From Ancylostoma caninum (lineage: Eukaryota; Nematoda; Chromadorea; Rhabditida; Ancylostomatidae): 64,000 bases of DNA. A program made the translations under genes and the position numbers. The notes under the pieces were generated by a model. The model saw nothing but the letters and a program-made list of their open reading frames with translations, made no database searches and was not told where the DNA came from. The stretch lies in contig JBAJFG010000492.1 of assembly GCA_037903475.1 (NCBI GenBank), positions 372,001 through 436,000 of the forward strand. The letters run 5' to 3'. This document shows, piece by piece, positions 1-26,200 of this stretch. Numbering within the stretch: the first letter of the stretch is position 1; the number at the start of each line of letters is the position of its first letter.

Positions 1-3000
1 TGGGTTCCGGTAAATGCCATGGTCCCTTGTGGGTCCCAACCATGGGTCCCACTGTCGTTAGTGGGTTAACACTGATTCGTATGACTCGCACACGATCTGC
101 TTCACTTTTAGTCCCGCCTGGGATCCACATGATCTAATCCTTTCCTGCGCTGTCGGCTCGAATGAGAATTATACCAGTTGTTGTGAAAAAAGAAGCTCAT
201 TTTTCAGCTCGGAATGAATTTTATTTACTATTCCGCTTGATTTGTTAACAAGGATGAACTCCACTTTTATTTCGGAAAAAAAGGAAGGAAAGCAGCCGAA
301 AAAATCCGGACGATGAAATCATTCGCTAAACACTGCAATGACTGTAGCAAAGACCTTGGTCGTCGTTTAGTGCAGCCAGCGTTGACTAGTTGTCCTTTGC
401 CGGGTCGTTTACGGATATGAATGGGAAGAAAATTACTGCAAGTGTGCATCTCTTCGTTCTCCATTGTCTTTACCTTTGCTTAGCAACTCATTAGGTCAGA
501 ATTGAGGAGCCAGTAGGTCCAGCTGCTTGTTTAGCAATGAAGTTATCATGTACCAGCAATGTATACTTAACAACAAAAGTATTGTCATTTCCAACGGAAC
601 TGTTGGCTTCCTTACCACGTTCTTCTCCCCCGCCTTCTGCAAAACTTCAAACGAGATTCAAAAAAACAAAAAAATATTAAAGAGTATCTTTGTAAATTAA
701 CCTTATTTGTGAGAAAGTAACTTTGAGCCGTTTCAGTCTACATCTGGTGCAGGAAAAAATGGTGGAGAATTAACTTTTTGAGCAAGACATGCTTCAGTAA
801 GGATTCCACCCGTTTTTCTGTGAGAACGATGATGCCAATTAGGTAAATTTGCATATTTGCCAAACTCGGATAGATTTTTCCCACACCAAATCATTGTACA
901 TAGTTGAAAGGGAAGTCGTGAAAACCTTTATGCTTAAAACAATCAGGTGCTCCCCGTTGAGAATGAGTCACCGAACTTTCGTAATTAGTTTGCAAAACAA
1001 ATTTGAAGAAAACCGTATTAGTTCATTTTTTACTGTTTATTGTTTACTATTATTATTATTATCTAAATAATGTTGCTGATTATTTGATATTTGAACTAAC
1101 AATTTCACTATTTCTTCTCCGTGCTGGTCATAGAAACGGCGGAGACCACCCATTCTCCCCTCCCCCTCCCCCTTCCCTCCCGTCCCCTATCTCCGTATGT
1201 AGCTCTGTCACTGCTATGTATGTAGGCATGTAGTTCTAATCTTTTTCTGAGGAAATGCTACACGGTAAACCGTCCAAAGTAGGATTCTTCTAAAAAAATT
1301 TCACAACAATTGCAAGTGTTAAATGCATGTTGTGCTTATTTTCTCATCGTTCATGACGGTCTGCCACTTCGATTCCCGAGGAGAAACAACGTCGTGCTCA
1401 CTGCGGTCTAAGACTCCGTTTTCCAGAGTTAAGCTAATTACTCATCCTACGACAGAGGCCATAAAGTTATAAGCAGCAAAAAAATTGTGGAAGTAGGGTG
1501 TTCGTGGAATATTGAGGAGCTGGAGGAGAGAAAACTTTGGCATTTTAGAATGAATAAAAGATGTGGGAGAGCTATATAGATGACTTTTAGACATTATTTC
1601 CCTTGCTCATTCACTTATTTACTGCTTTTCTTGAGGAGGAAGTGTAAATGCCAAAGTGAGAACACAGATATGCAGATATGTACCTAAGTTACTGAGAGAT
1701 TAGTGAGCGATTATTAGAGATAACCTGAGCGGCTACTGCAGTAGCCTGAGCCGTTCCGCAGCCATGCTACTGTGGAACAGACCAAAAGGAGCAAAGTCAT
1801 GTCATCCTCAACAAATCCGAGATAAGATCTACAGCTTTAGCTCGTGGAATCGGATATGACCATTGCCACTTCCGATAACAACCATTTGTTCAAGAAGATA
1901 CATGTATTTAGGAAAAGAGCAGAACTAATGTTCAAACTTGTACCAGGTATTAAAAATTTTGTTAAATTCTAAAGCTCTATTTCAGCAGAATACAGAGTTC
2001 CTTTCAACTCAGAGCTTAACGCTAACAGCTTCTGGAAAAGTGTGACCACATCAACAGCGTCGCGTGAATCAAAGTATCCATTCAACCTGGATCCGTAGAA
2101 AAACGTGGATCCTGTCTTTTCCGATAACAGTAAAAAGTGAACGGCGAGGCATTTTCAGCAAACGCCGCACTCATACGTGGGGTGGAGCTGTCATGTTAGA
2201 ACGTTTAAAATTAAGTCAAGTTCAATTCCTACCACTAATTCGCAGCAGGTCATACCAAGGCCCCGGGGGTGTTTTTATGACCGAAGTGGCGCCGAAGAAC
2301 AGAAGAAAGTCTGGAGCAGAAACTTGTTCAAATAAGTAGCGGCCGGATTCATGGGAACATTGAGGAATCACTTGCTGATGGGGTACTTTTTTCGTTGCTT
2401 CACAAAAGCTAAGTCTTCTCCTGAACTAATATTTCAGCTGCTATTAGTTTAGCCACAGACCATGGAGAGAAAGATGTTACCATATGGTTTTCAGTAATAA
2501 AAGTGTTTGTCTCACTAGATAAAATAATTAATACGGTAGAATCTCCGAAGTCAAACTTGTTTGTATAGCTGACAATGAGAGAGGAGAGGCCCTCTCTCGA
2601 AATTTTCCTCACGAAACATTTATAAAGGAAAACAAAATGAGAAGATTGATCCAATAAACTGAGCTGCAATCACCCGAACTTCGATCACAATGAAGAAAAA
2701 ATCTGTGATTCCCAAGTGACCAAATATTCATATGAACACTTGCCACAATCCCTAAAATACCTGCTAGCTACTACAGTGTGCAAACTATTTTGGAATGCTG
2801 CTTTTGGATGTGCACACTACATTAAACTTCTACTTTTCAATAATCAGGGGTTTTGACTATCTCGTTTTTGAATTTTCGACGGATGAGCATGCATATGGAT
2901 AGCTGTTATTACTTTAATGAGTGTAATAAATCCTAAAAATCTCAAAAATACTGCTTCTTTAGTTCGTGAAAGAGGTCTGCGCTAGGTGTGGGTGAACTGC

Positions 3001-3922
3001 TGTCGGCAGGTTCATCACTTACTTTGTTCAACGCTTTGATGTTAACGTAAACTGTGATCATTTGTTAAGAAAACTTCACTTCTGAGAAGTCAAACCTCTC
3101 CGAATCTTTGCTGTAACATAATCAGCAGTGCTGCTGGCTAGAATAATAACCCATACAAAATTTCCAAAGCGGGGCGCACAGTCAAACAGGTCAATTTGGC
3201 CCTTTGAATCCGAAAGGAACAGCATGCTGGGGTATGTATGATTTTTAGAAAGTGCCTTCAGAGTTAAGCCAATATTTTCGTAGAATTGAGTTTTTCCTAG
3301 GAAAAGAGCAAGAACAGAAATGTCATTTACGTGTTGCCTGACCTCTACAGTACGCATGTTAAGATGTCTTTTCGTACATGTGCGGTAGTCTTTTCGAGGA
3401 TGTGGCAGAACTCCTTCCAGCGTCATTCTATTGCCAGGCTATGGGCTCACCTAGAAATCGTCAGAGACGTGCTTACTGAGGTCGACGTCCATGACTGACG
3501 TGCACCCGCACGAAACTAGTTCTCATGTTGGACACCACCTTTTAGCGCGAGAGCACTCGTCCATCCAATTAACAAGTTCAATAGAAATCACACAATGCTG
3601 CAGACCTTTGTTGAAGTTCGGGGAGCTCTGTAAGTGGAAAAAAAAACCTTCCCCACGCCTAACGGCTCGCTTATTGCCGAACAAAGATAAAAAGATCTTT
3701 TATTTAGATGCTCTAACTCTAAAACTGTGAGTTAGTCCTATAAGAAACTAAATAACTAATTGAGCAAATGTCAAGCTTACAAACGGTGTGAAAGCGAAGA
3801 AAATAATGTCAGTAGAAGACATTTTGGAGACTTGGCTACATTATGCAGAATTCGGGAGATATAAGAAATGGACAGTTTTATCACGGTCTACCTCTACAAC
3901 GAAACACTGCAATGTGTATGCG
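1..3922. other. Gene-poor region
   Basis: There is no supported gene. It contains a short (ATT)n tract near 1050 and pyrimidine-rich sequence near 1150. The longest open frame (3076-3426, minus) has no domain I recognise and no splice context. Confidence 0.5.
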
Positions 3923-4841
3923 CTATACACAGGGCGCAGCACCAGGTGGTCATTGACCACCAGGACTTAGTAGCGTCCTGCAGATTCAGGGGGCTTAGCA
4001 CCAATGTCCGGGGCGTAGCCAACCGCTAACTGTCTACTGATATTAGAGACAAGCAGATTTCAGAGAAGCACTTCTGGAGGATCATCAAACTCGTGGCTGA
4101 AGACCACCGTTGTTCAACCATTTACCCCATCCCTACCCTGCTCTCTGGTGCGCTCCAGTGATAATCAGGTGTTGCTCAACCTGTAGGAGACGTATCATGT
4201 TGGAATTTTGATTGTAGATGCGCACTATACCAACGAGTATCCCCCCAAAGTGGCACCTTTCGTTTTTGAGAAACCGTTCTTCGTTTTTGAGAAAAACCGT
4301 CATTAATGGTCAAAAAGTGGTTTTTGACCATTTTTTGACCATTAATGACGGTTTTTCTTTTCAAAAACGAAGACGGTTCTCAAAAACGAAAGATGCCACT
4401 TTGGGGGAGAGTTGACCTAGGCGCATTTCTTTGAGTCGACAGCGTATCGGAACACTTCCTCAAACGAGAGAAATTTCCTGGGAAAGTTCCGGGTTTGAGA
4501 GAAAAAACCACGCTCCAATGACAATTTCTTGTATCTGACAGGTCCTATAACAAGTTTCAACGAGTTCTAGCGGGATCAAACAGTTTCGTACTGAGATCGG
4601 TTTTTCGAGGATTATTAGCTCGAATTTGAGATGATTTAGGCTGCTTTCGCTAAATGATACGCATTTCTTGCTGAAACATCATTCGTCGTCTCACTAACGC
4701 TTATTTCAGTCACTTTTTGGTGCCATCTGCTTTTCCTAAAAGAACCCTAGTGTGTAGGTACTTAGTAGCCCATTTCGGAATCCGACTGGACTTAGTACTC
4801 CCCAACCGACACTGACCACCTAGTGCTGCGCCCTGGCTATA
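3923..4841. mobile_element. Inverted-repeat-bounded element (about 920 bp)
   Basis: Arms of about 32 bp, centred on AGGGCGCAGCAC.AGGTGGTCA, lie at 3923-3954 and, inverted, at 4810-4841 with few mismatches. The left arm runs into a local hairpin, GGTGGTCATTGACCACC. The element encloses the palindrome at 4241-4408. No open frame of note is inside. No clear target duplication was found, so the true ends are uncertain. Confidence 0.5.
4241..4408. repeat. Large near-perfect palindrome (about 168 bp)
   Basis: The left half starts CCCCCCAAAGTGGCA and the right half ends TGCCACTTTGGGGG. Between them CGTTTTTGAGAA, CCGTCATTAATGGTCAAAAA and their complements pair almost to the centre near 4325. As a transcript it would fold into one long hairpin. 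A foldback MITE is likely. Confidence 0.85.
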
Positions 4842-6465
4842 CATCAATGATGGTAATCCTCGCTTCCACCCATATTCATTGTTTTTAACAAACGGATAAT
4901 GCTAATGATCCACAACTACCGAAGACATCAAGATGGCAACTTGTCTCACTGTTACGACACGATTATCCCCAGCTGGGACGACATTCGCGCGCGGCTTTCA
5001 ATCCAAATACACCCAGAACAAAAGTAAAAGTTTTTTTTTCTCTTTTTCTCAACATGAATAGTTCATCATCTCACTGCTTGACAACTAATAAGACGTGAAC
5101 GAATAGTATATGTGAAGAGGGATCAAGACAAATAATTCGTTTCGCCTCTGCCTAGACGAACCATTTTTATTGGTCGGTCCGTAAGTTAGCTTTAATGATA
5201 GCAAATTCGCGAGTTTGTTCGAATCTATTGCCTATCCAACTGTTTTTTCCACCACTGTAATATCCGTGCTACTATAAAGTAACACACTCGTAGAAACGAG
5301 CACCCAAAGCAGGCTAAGTCAGCGACTCAGTCGTACTTCAACGATTTCCAGTGTATGTGCAGTACAAGCCTACAGTTCCATATGTATGCAGCTCTAATAG
5401 AATCTTGACATTTGAGCCAGATTCTCGAAGAACTTTTGTCATCCGACATTCCTGTTTCTAGGAATGTGCGACAAGCGATTAAGAATAGGAAATTCGAGGC
5501 GAAAAATTTTCTGTTGCAGTGCCAACTAGATTTATTTTTAGGTGAAACACCACAATCATATCCCGATGCTTCGATCGTCGTTTTTAAAGGCTCAGAGGGG
5601 ATTGCTTTATTATTCTCTATCAAAAGCGTCGAACGTGCCCATCTGCTCAGATCCCAGATCCCAAATTACCACTACTATCCCAAGCTTGCTGCATCGAAAA
5701 AGAAATCCCATATCCTATAGCCCAACACTGCAGTTACAGCTAGAATGCCTACAGATTACAGATGCTGTGGCCAATGGAAATAAAATGTTGATATTAAACT
5801 TTAAAATGAGATGAGATTTGCATACCTCGGCTTCGATCCTCCAATGGCTCGTGGTCGAATGGTACCTGACTCATAGTACCGGCACAGGATCTTCGAAACG
5901 CATCTGAATTAGTGGATATATGTAGGCTTATCGCCATGCATCAAGGAATACTTCTACATCGATAAACGAAAAAAAGTCACTACTGTTTCTTGTGGGTCCG
6001 CTTTTCATTGTTAATTTGGTTCCTTGATAGGTGAAATTACTGTCGTCATTATTATTATTACTATTATCACTTTATTATATGGTTTCTCATGTAGATTCAG
6101 GAGATACGAACAATGCAAACTTCACAATAACATCAATACGAAAATCATGAGTTAAATAGCAGTGCTTCTACGTTGAATATCCATAAGGAACCTGGTGAAG
6201 CGCTTGAGCTAATTGAAAGACATTTAGGTTTATTGAGCTTCAGTGTTCGTTTGTTATTTATTTTGCAATTATTCATTTCAATGGTGTTTTGAAACGTCTG
6301 CAGTACAACGATGTTCCACGAGCAGCAAGGATAGCGAGAATGTTATGCGATCTACTGATTGTAATGTTGTTAGAGGAGATAATTCTCAATATTTGAAAAC
6401 ATTTGAATTCACCATTCTTATCTATTATTTTCCGTTGGTTTCTTGTATTTGTGCGACAAGACGGG
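4842..6465. other. Gene-poor region with one coding-like frame
   Basis: A plus-strand frame from about 5412 to a GTGAAA donor at 5542 reads ILEELLSSDIPVSRNVRQAI and further charged, protein-like sequence. It could be an isolated exon. I recognise no family and see no partner exons. Confidence 0.25.
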
Positions 6466-6570
6466 GGTTTGATTACCCAAGCTTGAGGTTGTGCGATAAA
6501 CCTGGTTGCGATCTCGTGTACGAGTTCACATTATGTGAATACGGACAACATTGCACCTGAAATAACTCGC
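6466..6570 (+). ncRNA. SL1-like spliced-leader RNA sequence (possible gene or pseudogene)
   Basis: Positions 6466-6487 match 20 of the 22 nt of nematode SL1 (GATTACCCAAG core; A to G at position 6, T to C at 17). The 22-mer is followed directly by GT, as at the splice donor of real SL RNA. The 5' GGTTT can pair with AAACC at about 6498-6502. Two perfect hairpins follow: CTCG-TGTA-CGAG at 6513-6524 and TTCACA-TTA-TGTGAA at 6525-6539. I do not see the expected AATTTTTG-type Sm site, so it may be a decayed copy or a variant. The 3' end is a guess. Confidence 0.4.
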
Positions 6571-20039
<13,469 letters not shown>

Positions 20040-20245
20040 GAAAGTTATTATTTGCAGAAGTGATACGAAGTTTCTGTAAATTTCAATGTTGAGAAAGTAT
20101 TTTTCAATTGATTCCTCAAAGCTTTTGGATTGGAAAAAGCAAAACTGCAAAAAGCTCATGATGTTTCTATAAGTTTCAAGTGTTGAGAAACTGATTTCTA
20201 ACCTAGTCTTTGAAAGTCTTGGATCTTGAAAAATCCTGCAGAAGG
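20040..20245. repeat. Degenerate tandem duplication (about 95-bp unit)
   Basis: Two copies share GAAGTTTCTGTAAATTTCAA / GATGTTTCTATAAGTTTCAA, TGTTGAGAAA.T and a GGAT-T-GAAAAA ending. The reverse-strand frame through it (20028-20276) shows the same duplication as repeated peptides and is probably not a gene. Confidence 0.55.
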
Positions 20246-23200
20246 TGGATCCTTGCAGACCTGTGTAGCCTTTCAATCAGTAATCGCTACACCACAGACC
20301 TAATAAAAGGCGATGGATTTAATTGATTTCATTAATAATTTAGTAAACAATTCGAATATTTGGACATCCACAAGATGAAATTACACTCTTAGAGCTCTTG
20401 CCATAATACGGAGTAGTCCCGCTCTCTCTTTTTATTTAATTCAATTTTTCCGCTTATTCGAATATGGTGATCGATATCGATTATATCTAGTATGTACGTA
20501 CGTATGTCATTCATTCCTGAGAATGCCAGCTAACTGTATAGTTTTCTCGAAGCCTTCTTATGGAGATTTAATAGTTTCCAAATTGTGTTTTGGCGAGTTA
20601 GGCATCCGATGTTTTCGGTATTCGAATACTCGATTTCGGATAAATCGAAAATAGAGTGTACCGATGAGATAGTGCGCTACGGCTTTCTATAGAAAGTGAG
20701 GAAGAGCTGAGGACCTTTGTACTTTCGGATTACTCGACTTTTCGGAAGGGTTACGGGTTCTGGATTCTTTGTGGAATTAAGTGAATTTTACACGGTCAAT
20801 ATTCTAATTCCAAGAAATACACAGGTCAGAGGAAACTCTAGAAAACAACTAGGATTTTTTTTCGACATTTTCGAAATGGAGCTATGTTAGCGTTGAAAAT
20901 GACAGCGGATTTGTGTGATGTTTGCTGGGGTATTTTACATTATTCTAGTTTCAGTTCACTAAATCCTTATCTTTTGAGATTCTTCTGAGGATTTTACAGG
21001 CAAAATAAGTGTTTGCAAAATTTCGAGTGCTCATTTTCGAGGAAAAGCAGAAAAAACAACAGATAGGCGGCGAATAGCGGCTGCCAGACTCGAAGAGCCA
21101 CACGCAAGGACTAGCGTCTGTAAGCACGAACGATAGTGTCGCGGATGTTGTATGTGTATCTCACAGCACTGTCGCTATCGTGTCCATCTAAATACCTTAT
21201 CTCATCGCGAACACTCTTCTTCCCTCCTACTGTATCGGGACGGACAGTACGGACAGATAGCTCGTCAGCGATGATGCGATAATTGCTCAACCAACTCGTC
21301 CTGTTGACAAATATGAGCCGGAAACAACAAGTCTAGGGTGCATGGAATCGGTTTGAGGACGGACGGACGGATTTTTTCGCGTTGCGACCAGGTGTGCCGA
21401 TGAGTTCAGTTTTGTAACGCGCTTTGAACGTCATCCGTCGTCGCATTCTTGTCCTTTTCAGGCGCCGCAAATCGAATCAAGCAATCGTCGATGGTATTAT
21501 CGAATGCCACGACAGTTTCAAGATGATGCCTTCTCTTTCTTCCTGAGACGTGGAATTCCCTGAATTCTCCGAAAATCCAGCTGGACTCACGAGAGCTTAG
21601 GTAGCAATTTTTACCTCACAGCCGTTCCAGAGTCGTCAACAAATCACTAATTTTCAGATGGGCGGAACCCCAGGAAAAAATCCCGGATACTAGCGATGAA
21701 GTGCTCAGTCGGGATCGATTTTTCCTGAGGTTCGCGCAAAATTGGAAGCAATTGCTAATGTTGCACTGTGGTTGACACCTCGCAATTTGCAGCTATGCAT
21801 AGAGGGATGAGACCATCTGCCGTCGTGACAGCACAATTACATAACGCCGCGACGAGCTATGAGCGCGACATGTTGCCTGACGCAAACTTGCAGAACATCG
21901 CACCGGCGACGACGTCGCCACAGTATCTCATCGCAATCAGAACGTTGCGTCATCACATCATCTTCTACAATATGTTGGTGTTTCATTTGGCCTTGGCGTT
22001 GAGGGGTGAAGAAACGCTGAGCGGATCGCTTGGAGGGTGAGAGTGTGGAGTCTCCTGATTGTTTCTGGATATTGTGGGGTTATGAACAGCTGTGAGCTTA
22101 CGAACATAGACACTATGTACGTAAGGGTATTTACGATACGATTTTTCACAATTTAATTGTTACCAAATAAGTAATTGTAAGCATTGCTAAGTAAGTGGTG
22201 CCCTCACCATCACAATTTATTTGCTATTCATCTGTTGATGTTCTAAATGGCTACAATTTCCACCATCCATTTTTTTATTTAACAAATTTTGTGTTAATAA
22301 ATGTTCTCTTCAGCATGTTTTCTACTTCTAATGTTCTAGTAAACCTTTGGTTCGCCCCAGCACGGATTTCAGGTCAAAGAGCTATCCGAGGAAAAATTTC
22401 ACTCAGGAAAAATTCCAAGAAAAATCGTTCTTCATTGGAGATGTAGCTTCTGATATGTACCAGAAGAAAGGAGTCTAGTCATAGAATAAGGCATTCATCG
22501 CTTCCATAATTTGCCAGGAATGAACAGCTCGCTCTGTGGGTCTTGATGATAAATCACCACCACGAACAACCTCTTGTACTATGCCAATAAAGAACATTAA
22601 ATAGGTTAAGCTAACCAGTAGTCTATGTTCAGTCCACCGCTTACTTGCTCCTCAATGCTCTCTTCCCTTGTTACGTATCAGTTAGTTTTTCTTTCTCTTC
22701 CTTAGCATCCACAACAGATTTCTATAACTTAGAATAGTATGAAAATTCCAATTACAAACAAAAAAAAAGAACAGCTGAGTAGTAAATATCGAATTTGTTT
22801 GGGTTGAGTGCGGTTTCGTTTTCCGCCTCGAATCGTGGCCGACTCTCAATGAAAGAACGCGAGTCAATTAGGGCGAGTATCAAAGAGCAGGATCGAACCC
22901 GGAAGAGTTAATGAGGGTGGAAGGAAACCTTCCCAACGGGAGGGCAAACAAGAACTAATGCCCGGCAAATGGAGATGTTGCAAAGAGTGCCCTTGCAAAT
23001 GAGTACGAGTTATGTTCACCTGGTGAGGAGTTTTCAACGGAGAATACCTATGCAAAACCAAAACGCACTTGATGATCAACATAAAAATTAATAGAATTAT
23101 TAATTGAATGAAAGTGTCTAGAAAAAATTTCATTATCTGCTGTATTACCTCTAAAGTGAGGAAGATAGCTTATTGTATTGGTCCACTCCTACATAAACAT

Positions 23201-26200
23201 TCACCTCAACCAAATTTGGAAAGAAAAACTAGAAATTTCCCCATAGGATCTACTTCCCATCGAAAGTGATTAATGGTTGTTGAAGATTAGAAGGGATCAG
23301 ATATGCTCAGTAAGCCATCAATATCACGAAAATTTTTTTCCTCGCAGTATGTTCAGTATTTTATTGCTCACACCGATGCTAGAGAAACTGGAAGGGCCTT
23401 TGGTAAAAAAAATGCATTGAGAATTTGATTAACAGTTATCAAGAAGGTAATGCATAGGTGGGAGACTTTCCTTTGAAACTGAGACATTTCATTTGAGACA
23501 TTTTATGGTGAGACACTTTTCCTTGAACAGCTCAGTCTACAAGAATACTGGATCTCCAGAAAATAGTAAAGTCCATGAAGAGTTGTGAGTAAATCATACA
23601 AAAACGATTGTATGAATATTTTAGGGAAGGACAGCCCATTCCCTTTTCTTCATCCTGGGAACTCGGATGTTCCCTCCTATGAGTGTACATTATGTTTTCT
23701 CCTACAGTGAGAGTACCCTAGGGATGAGACAAAGATTTCAGGAAAGGGGAACGACTTTGGAAGAAAATTCAGTTGATGCGCACATCGGTGGAAAGCAAGG
23801 TTTACAAACAGTGCTACCATTGGTGAAGTGTTTCTTTTTTGTAGCTGTTTTAAAAATAATGCCGGGATTTAAAAAGAGTCGAACTTGGGATAGAAGATGC
23901 ACCAGTGCTATCATTTGCACAAGCAGTTAATCAACAGCAGCTTTGTATTTTATCAAGATGTTAAGGAGATTCCGTGTTACAGCTTTTCCGTTTAAGCAAC
24001 TGGCCTATTTCTGAGGAAATAAGCGATTTTGTAAGAAATATCTAACAGGGTTCAAAAGAAAAAATGGTCTTCCAAGTACAGTGTTTCTGAATGACCTCTA
24101 TCTCACACATGAAAGCTTTGTTATTCAGGTTATTAAAGGGTGGGATAAAATCCATAGGGGAATAAATGTCACCATACGCACATTTTACATGAACTGACTA
24201 GGAAACAACTTTGCGTTCCGGTGAATACATATTACTCCTTCTGTTTCTCTTCAACGTTTCTGGAAAAAAGGAGACAACCTGGTTAAATGACCTAGCTTTC
24301 GTCTAGTTTAATACTTATTCGGGTTTTTTCTTTGCAAATGAAGAATAGATTCTCTACTTTTTAAGGGAATAGTCTCTCATTTGAAAGCGGAGTAATTTTG
24401 AACTGAGTTAACACCGAGACACGCTCATACCAACTGAAACAGATAACAGATATATGCGTTTTTTTCAGTAATTCTTGAAAGTTATATGTGCATAATTTAT
24501 AATTTTTGTAAGGTTACATGCCTGATCAATACGAAGTTCCACCAAAATTGCAGGTCCAAGTAAGGTAATTTAGACAAAAAAGGAGCCTATGAGAACACAA
24601 GGAGTTCAACATCTGCAGCGAACTTCTCATCTTGCTCCCTGAGCAAATCGAGAAACCGCTATATGTGCAGCTGACATGTCACTTGACTAGTCATTTGCAC
24701 CATAATTATGACGAGAGTATCCAACACTTTTACTTTCACTAAGTAAATTTGCGAGTAGTATTAAAACCTGTTCCAAAGAGTGTTATTTTTGCTTATTTTT
24801 TTCCGTTATTTTTGTCTTATGAGCGCAGGAATTCCAAGATTCATCACGTAAAATGTCTCTCATATTGGATATGAGCGAAGTTGGAACACTGAAAACGTAC
24901 ACGCTACCATTTTATACAGGTTGGCTCTAGGCCAAATATTGCAGGTACCTATCAAATAAAGGAGTGACTCTGTAGCTACACGCGGCACATAGTATTGCCA
25001 TGATTTGCAGTACTTATTTCAACTTTTGCCAAAACGGACTCATACGGAAGTTCCTTTGCGTGGGCTGTAGCCTAGTATGATCACCTTTCCAGGATCAGGC
25101 TCCGTATTCCGTCACGCTGAGCGTATGTCACATAATAGTTTGCTGAGGTCTCTAATTGGCCAAGTTTGACATCGGCTGTTCAAAGGGAACAAATTGGGAT
25201 TATCCACCGCCCAACGTATGTACGTTGTCCAGACAAAGCGGCCGACCCTCAATTTTCGAATTAGAGCAGCCAGGTAGAATGGCTGAGCAAGCTCGCCATC
25301 AGTCAAGAGCATCCGCCAGCTAGAGCCGTTATGGTAGTAACTTTGCGCAATAAGTTAGATAAGGGGGAGGTTGTACAGCACATGTTGGATTACACCAATT
25401 ATTAGTAACATTGGACAGGATCTGGAGGATATTCAGGATTTTTACTCATGGTCTGGCTACATTCTGGAACTAAAATTTCTTCAAAATCCAAAACAAATGA
25501 AAATTAGTGCAAATCGCCTACGTTCCCGGACAAGTAGCACAATGCCCCAACTTCTACATAAAATGACAAGGAGTTCTAACCATTCTTATTGAAAATGTGA
25601 AATTCTAAACTTGTACAACCTCATTTTCCTCAAAACGAACACGTAATTAGCGGTTATCTACGATCTATTACTGCCGTAGCCAGTTATTGCATCAGAATCC
25701 GAAGTCGGTACCAGCACTTAGATGGTATCTTGTGCTCATTAGTGTGCTCATTACGCCATAACTGCCGGATATTGAAGTTTTTCCATGAGAATCCCGCTCG
25801 AGACGCCAAGCATCTCGAAATTTTTCGTTGATTTTGGCCCTCTACAGTATTACTCTAGCTTGCCTATAGGGTGAACTGTGTGTGAGGTTTCTTGTCTATT
25901 CAAGCTCAAATAGCTACCTTTTCCATACATTTTACAATGAGGCATTTCTGCAGTGTTGGTCCACTTTCCCGCCAAAAGCGATGGATTTTCGGGTTAGCTT
26001 AAAAAGATATCTCGGCTTTATTTCTTTTTATTTCCCTTTGCTTGACTTCGTGGGTTTTGCCCCTGTCCGGATCTGAAAAAACTTTGCTATGAGCAAAATG
26101 CACCTCGTTTATTAGCGTTGAGGTTTTGGACCACTGAAAATCAAAGACACTGAACCTGTCAAAACTTTTTTCCCATCATCACCTTGGAAAATCCCTAAAA

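Noticed and set aside
22885..22915. GGATCGAACCCGG, resembling a reversed tRNA T-loop.
   Set aside because: No T-stem or cloverleaf can be drawn around it; the consensus is one base short.
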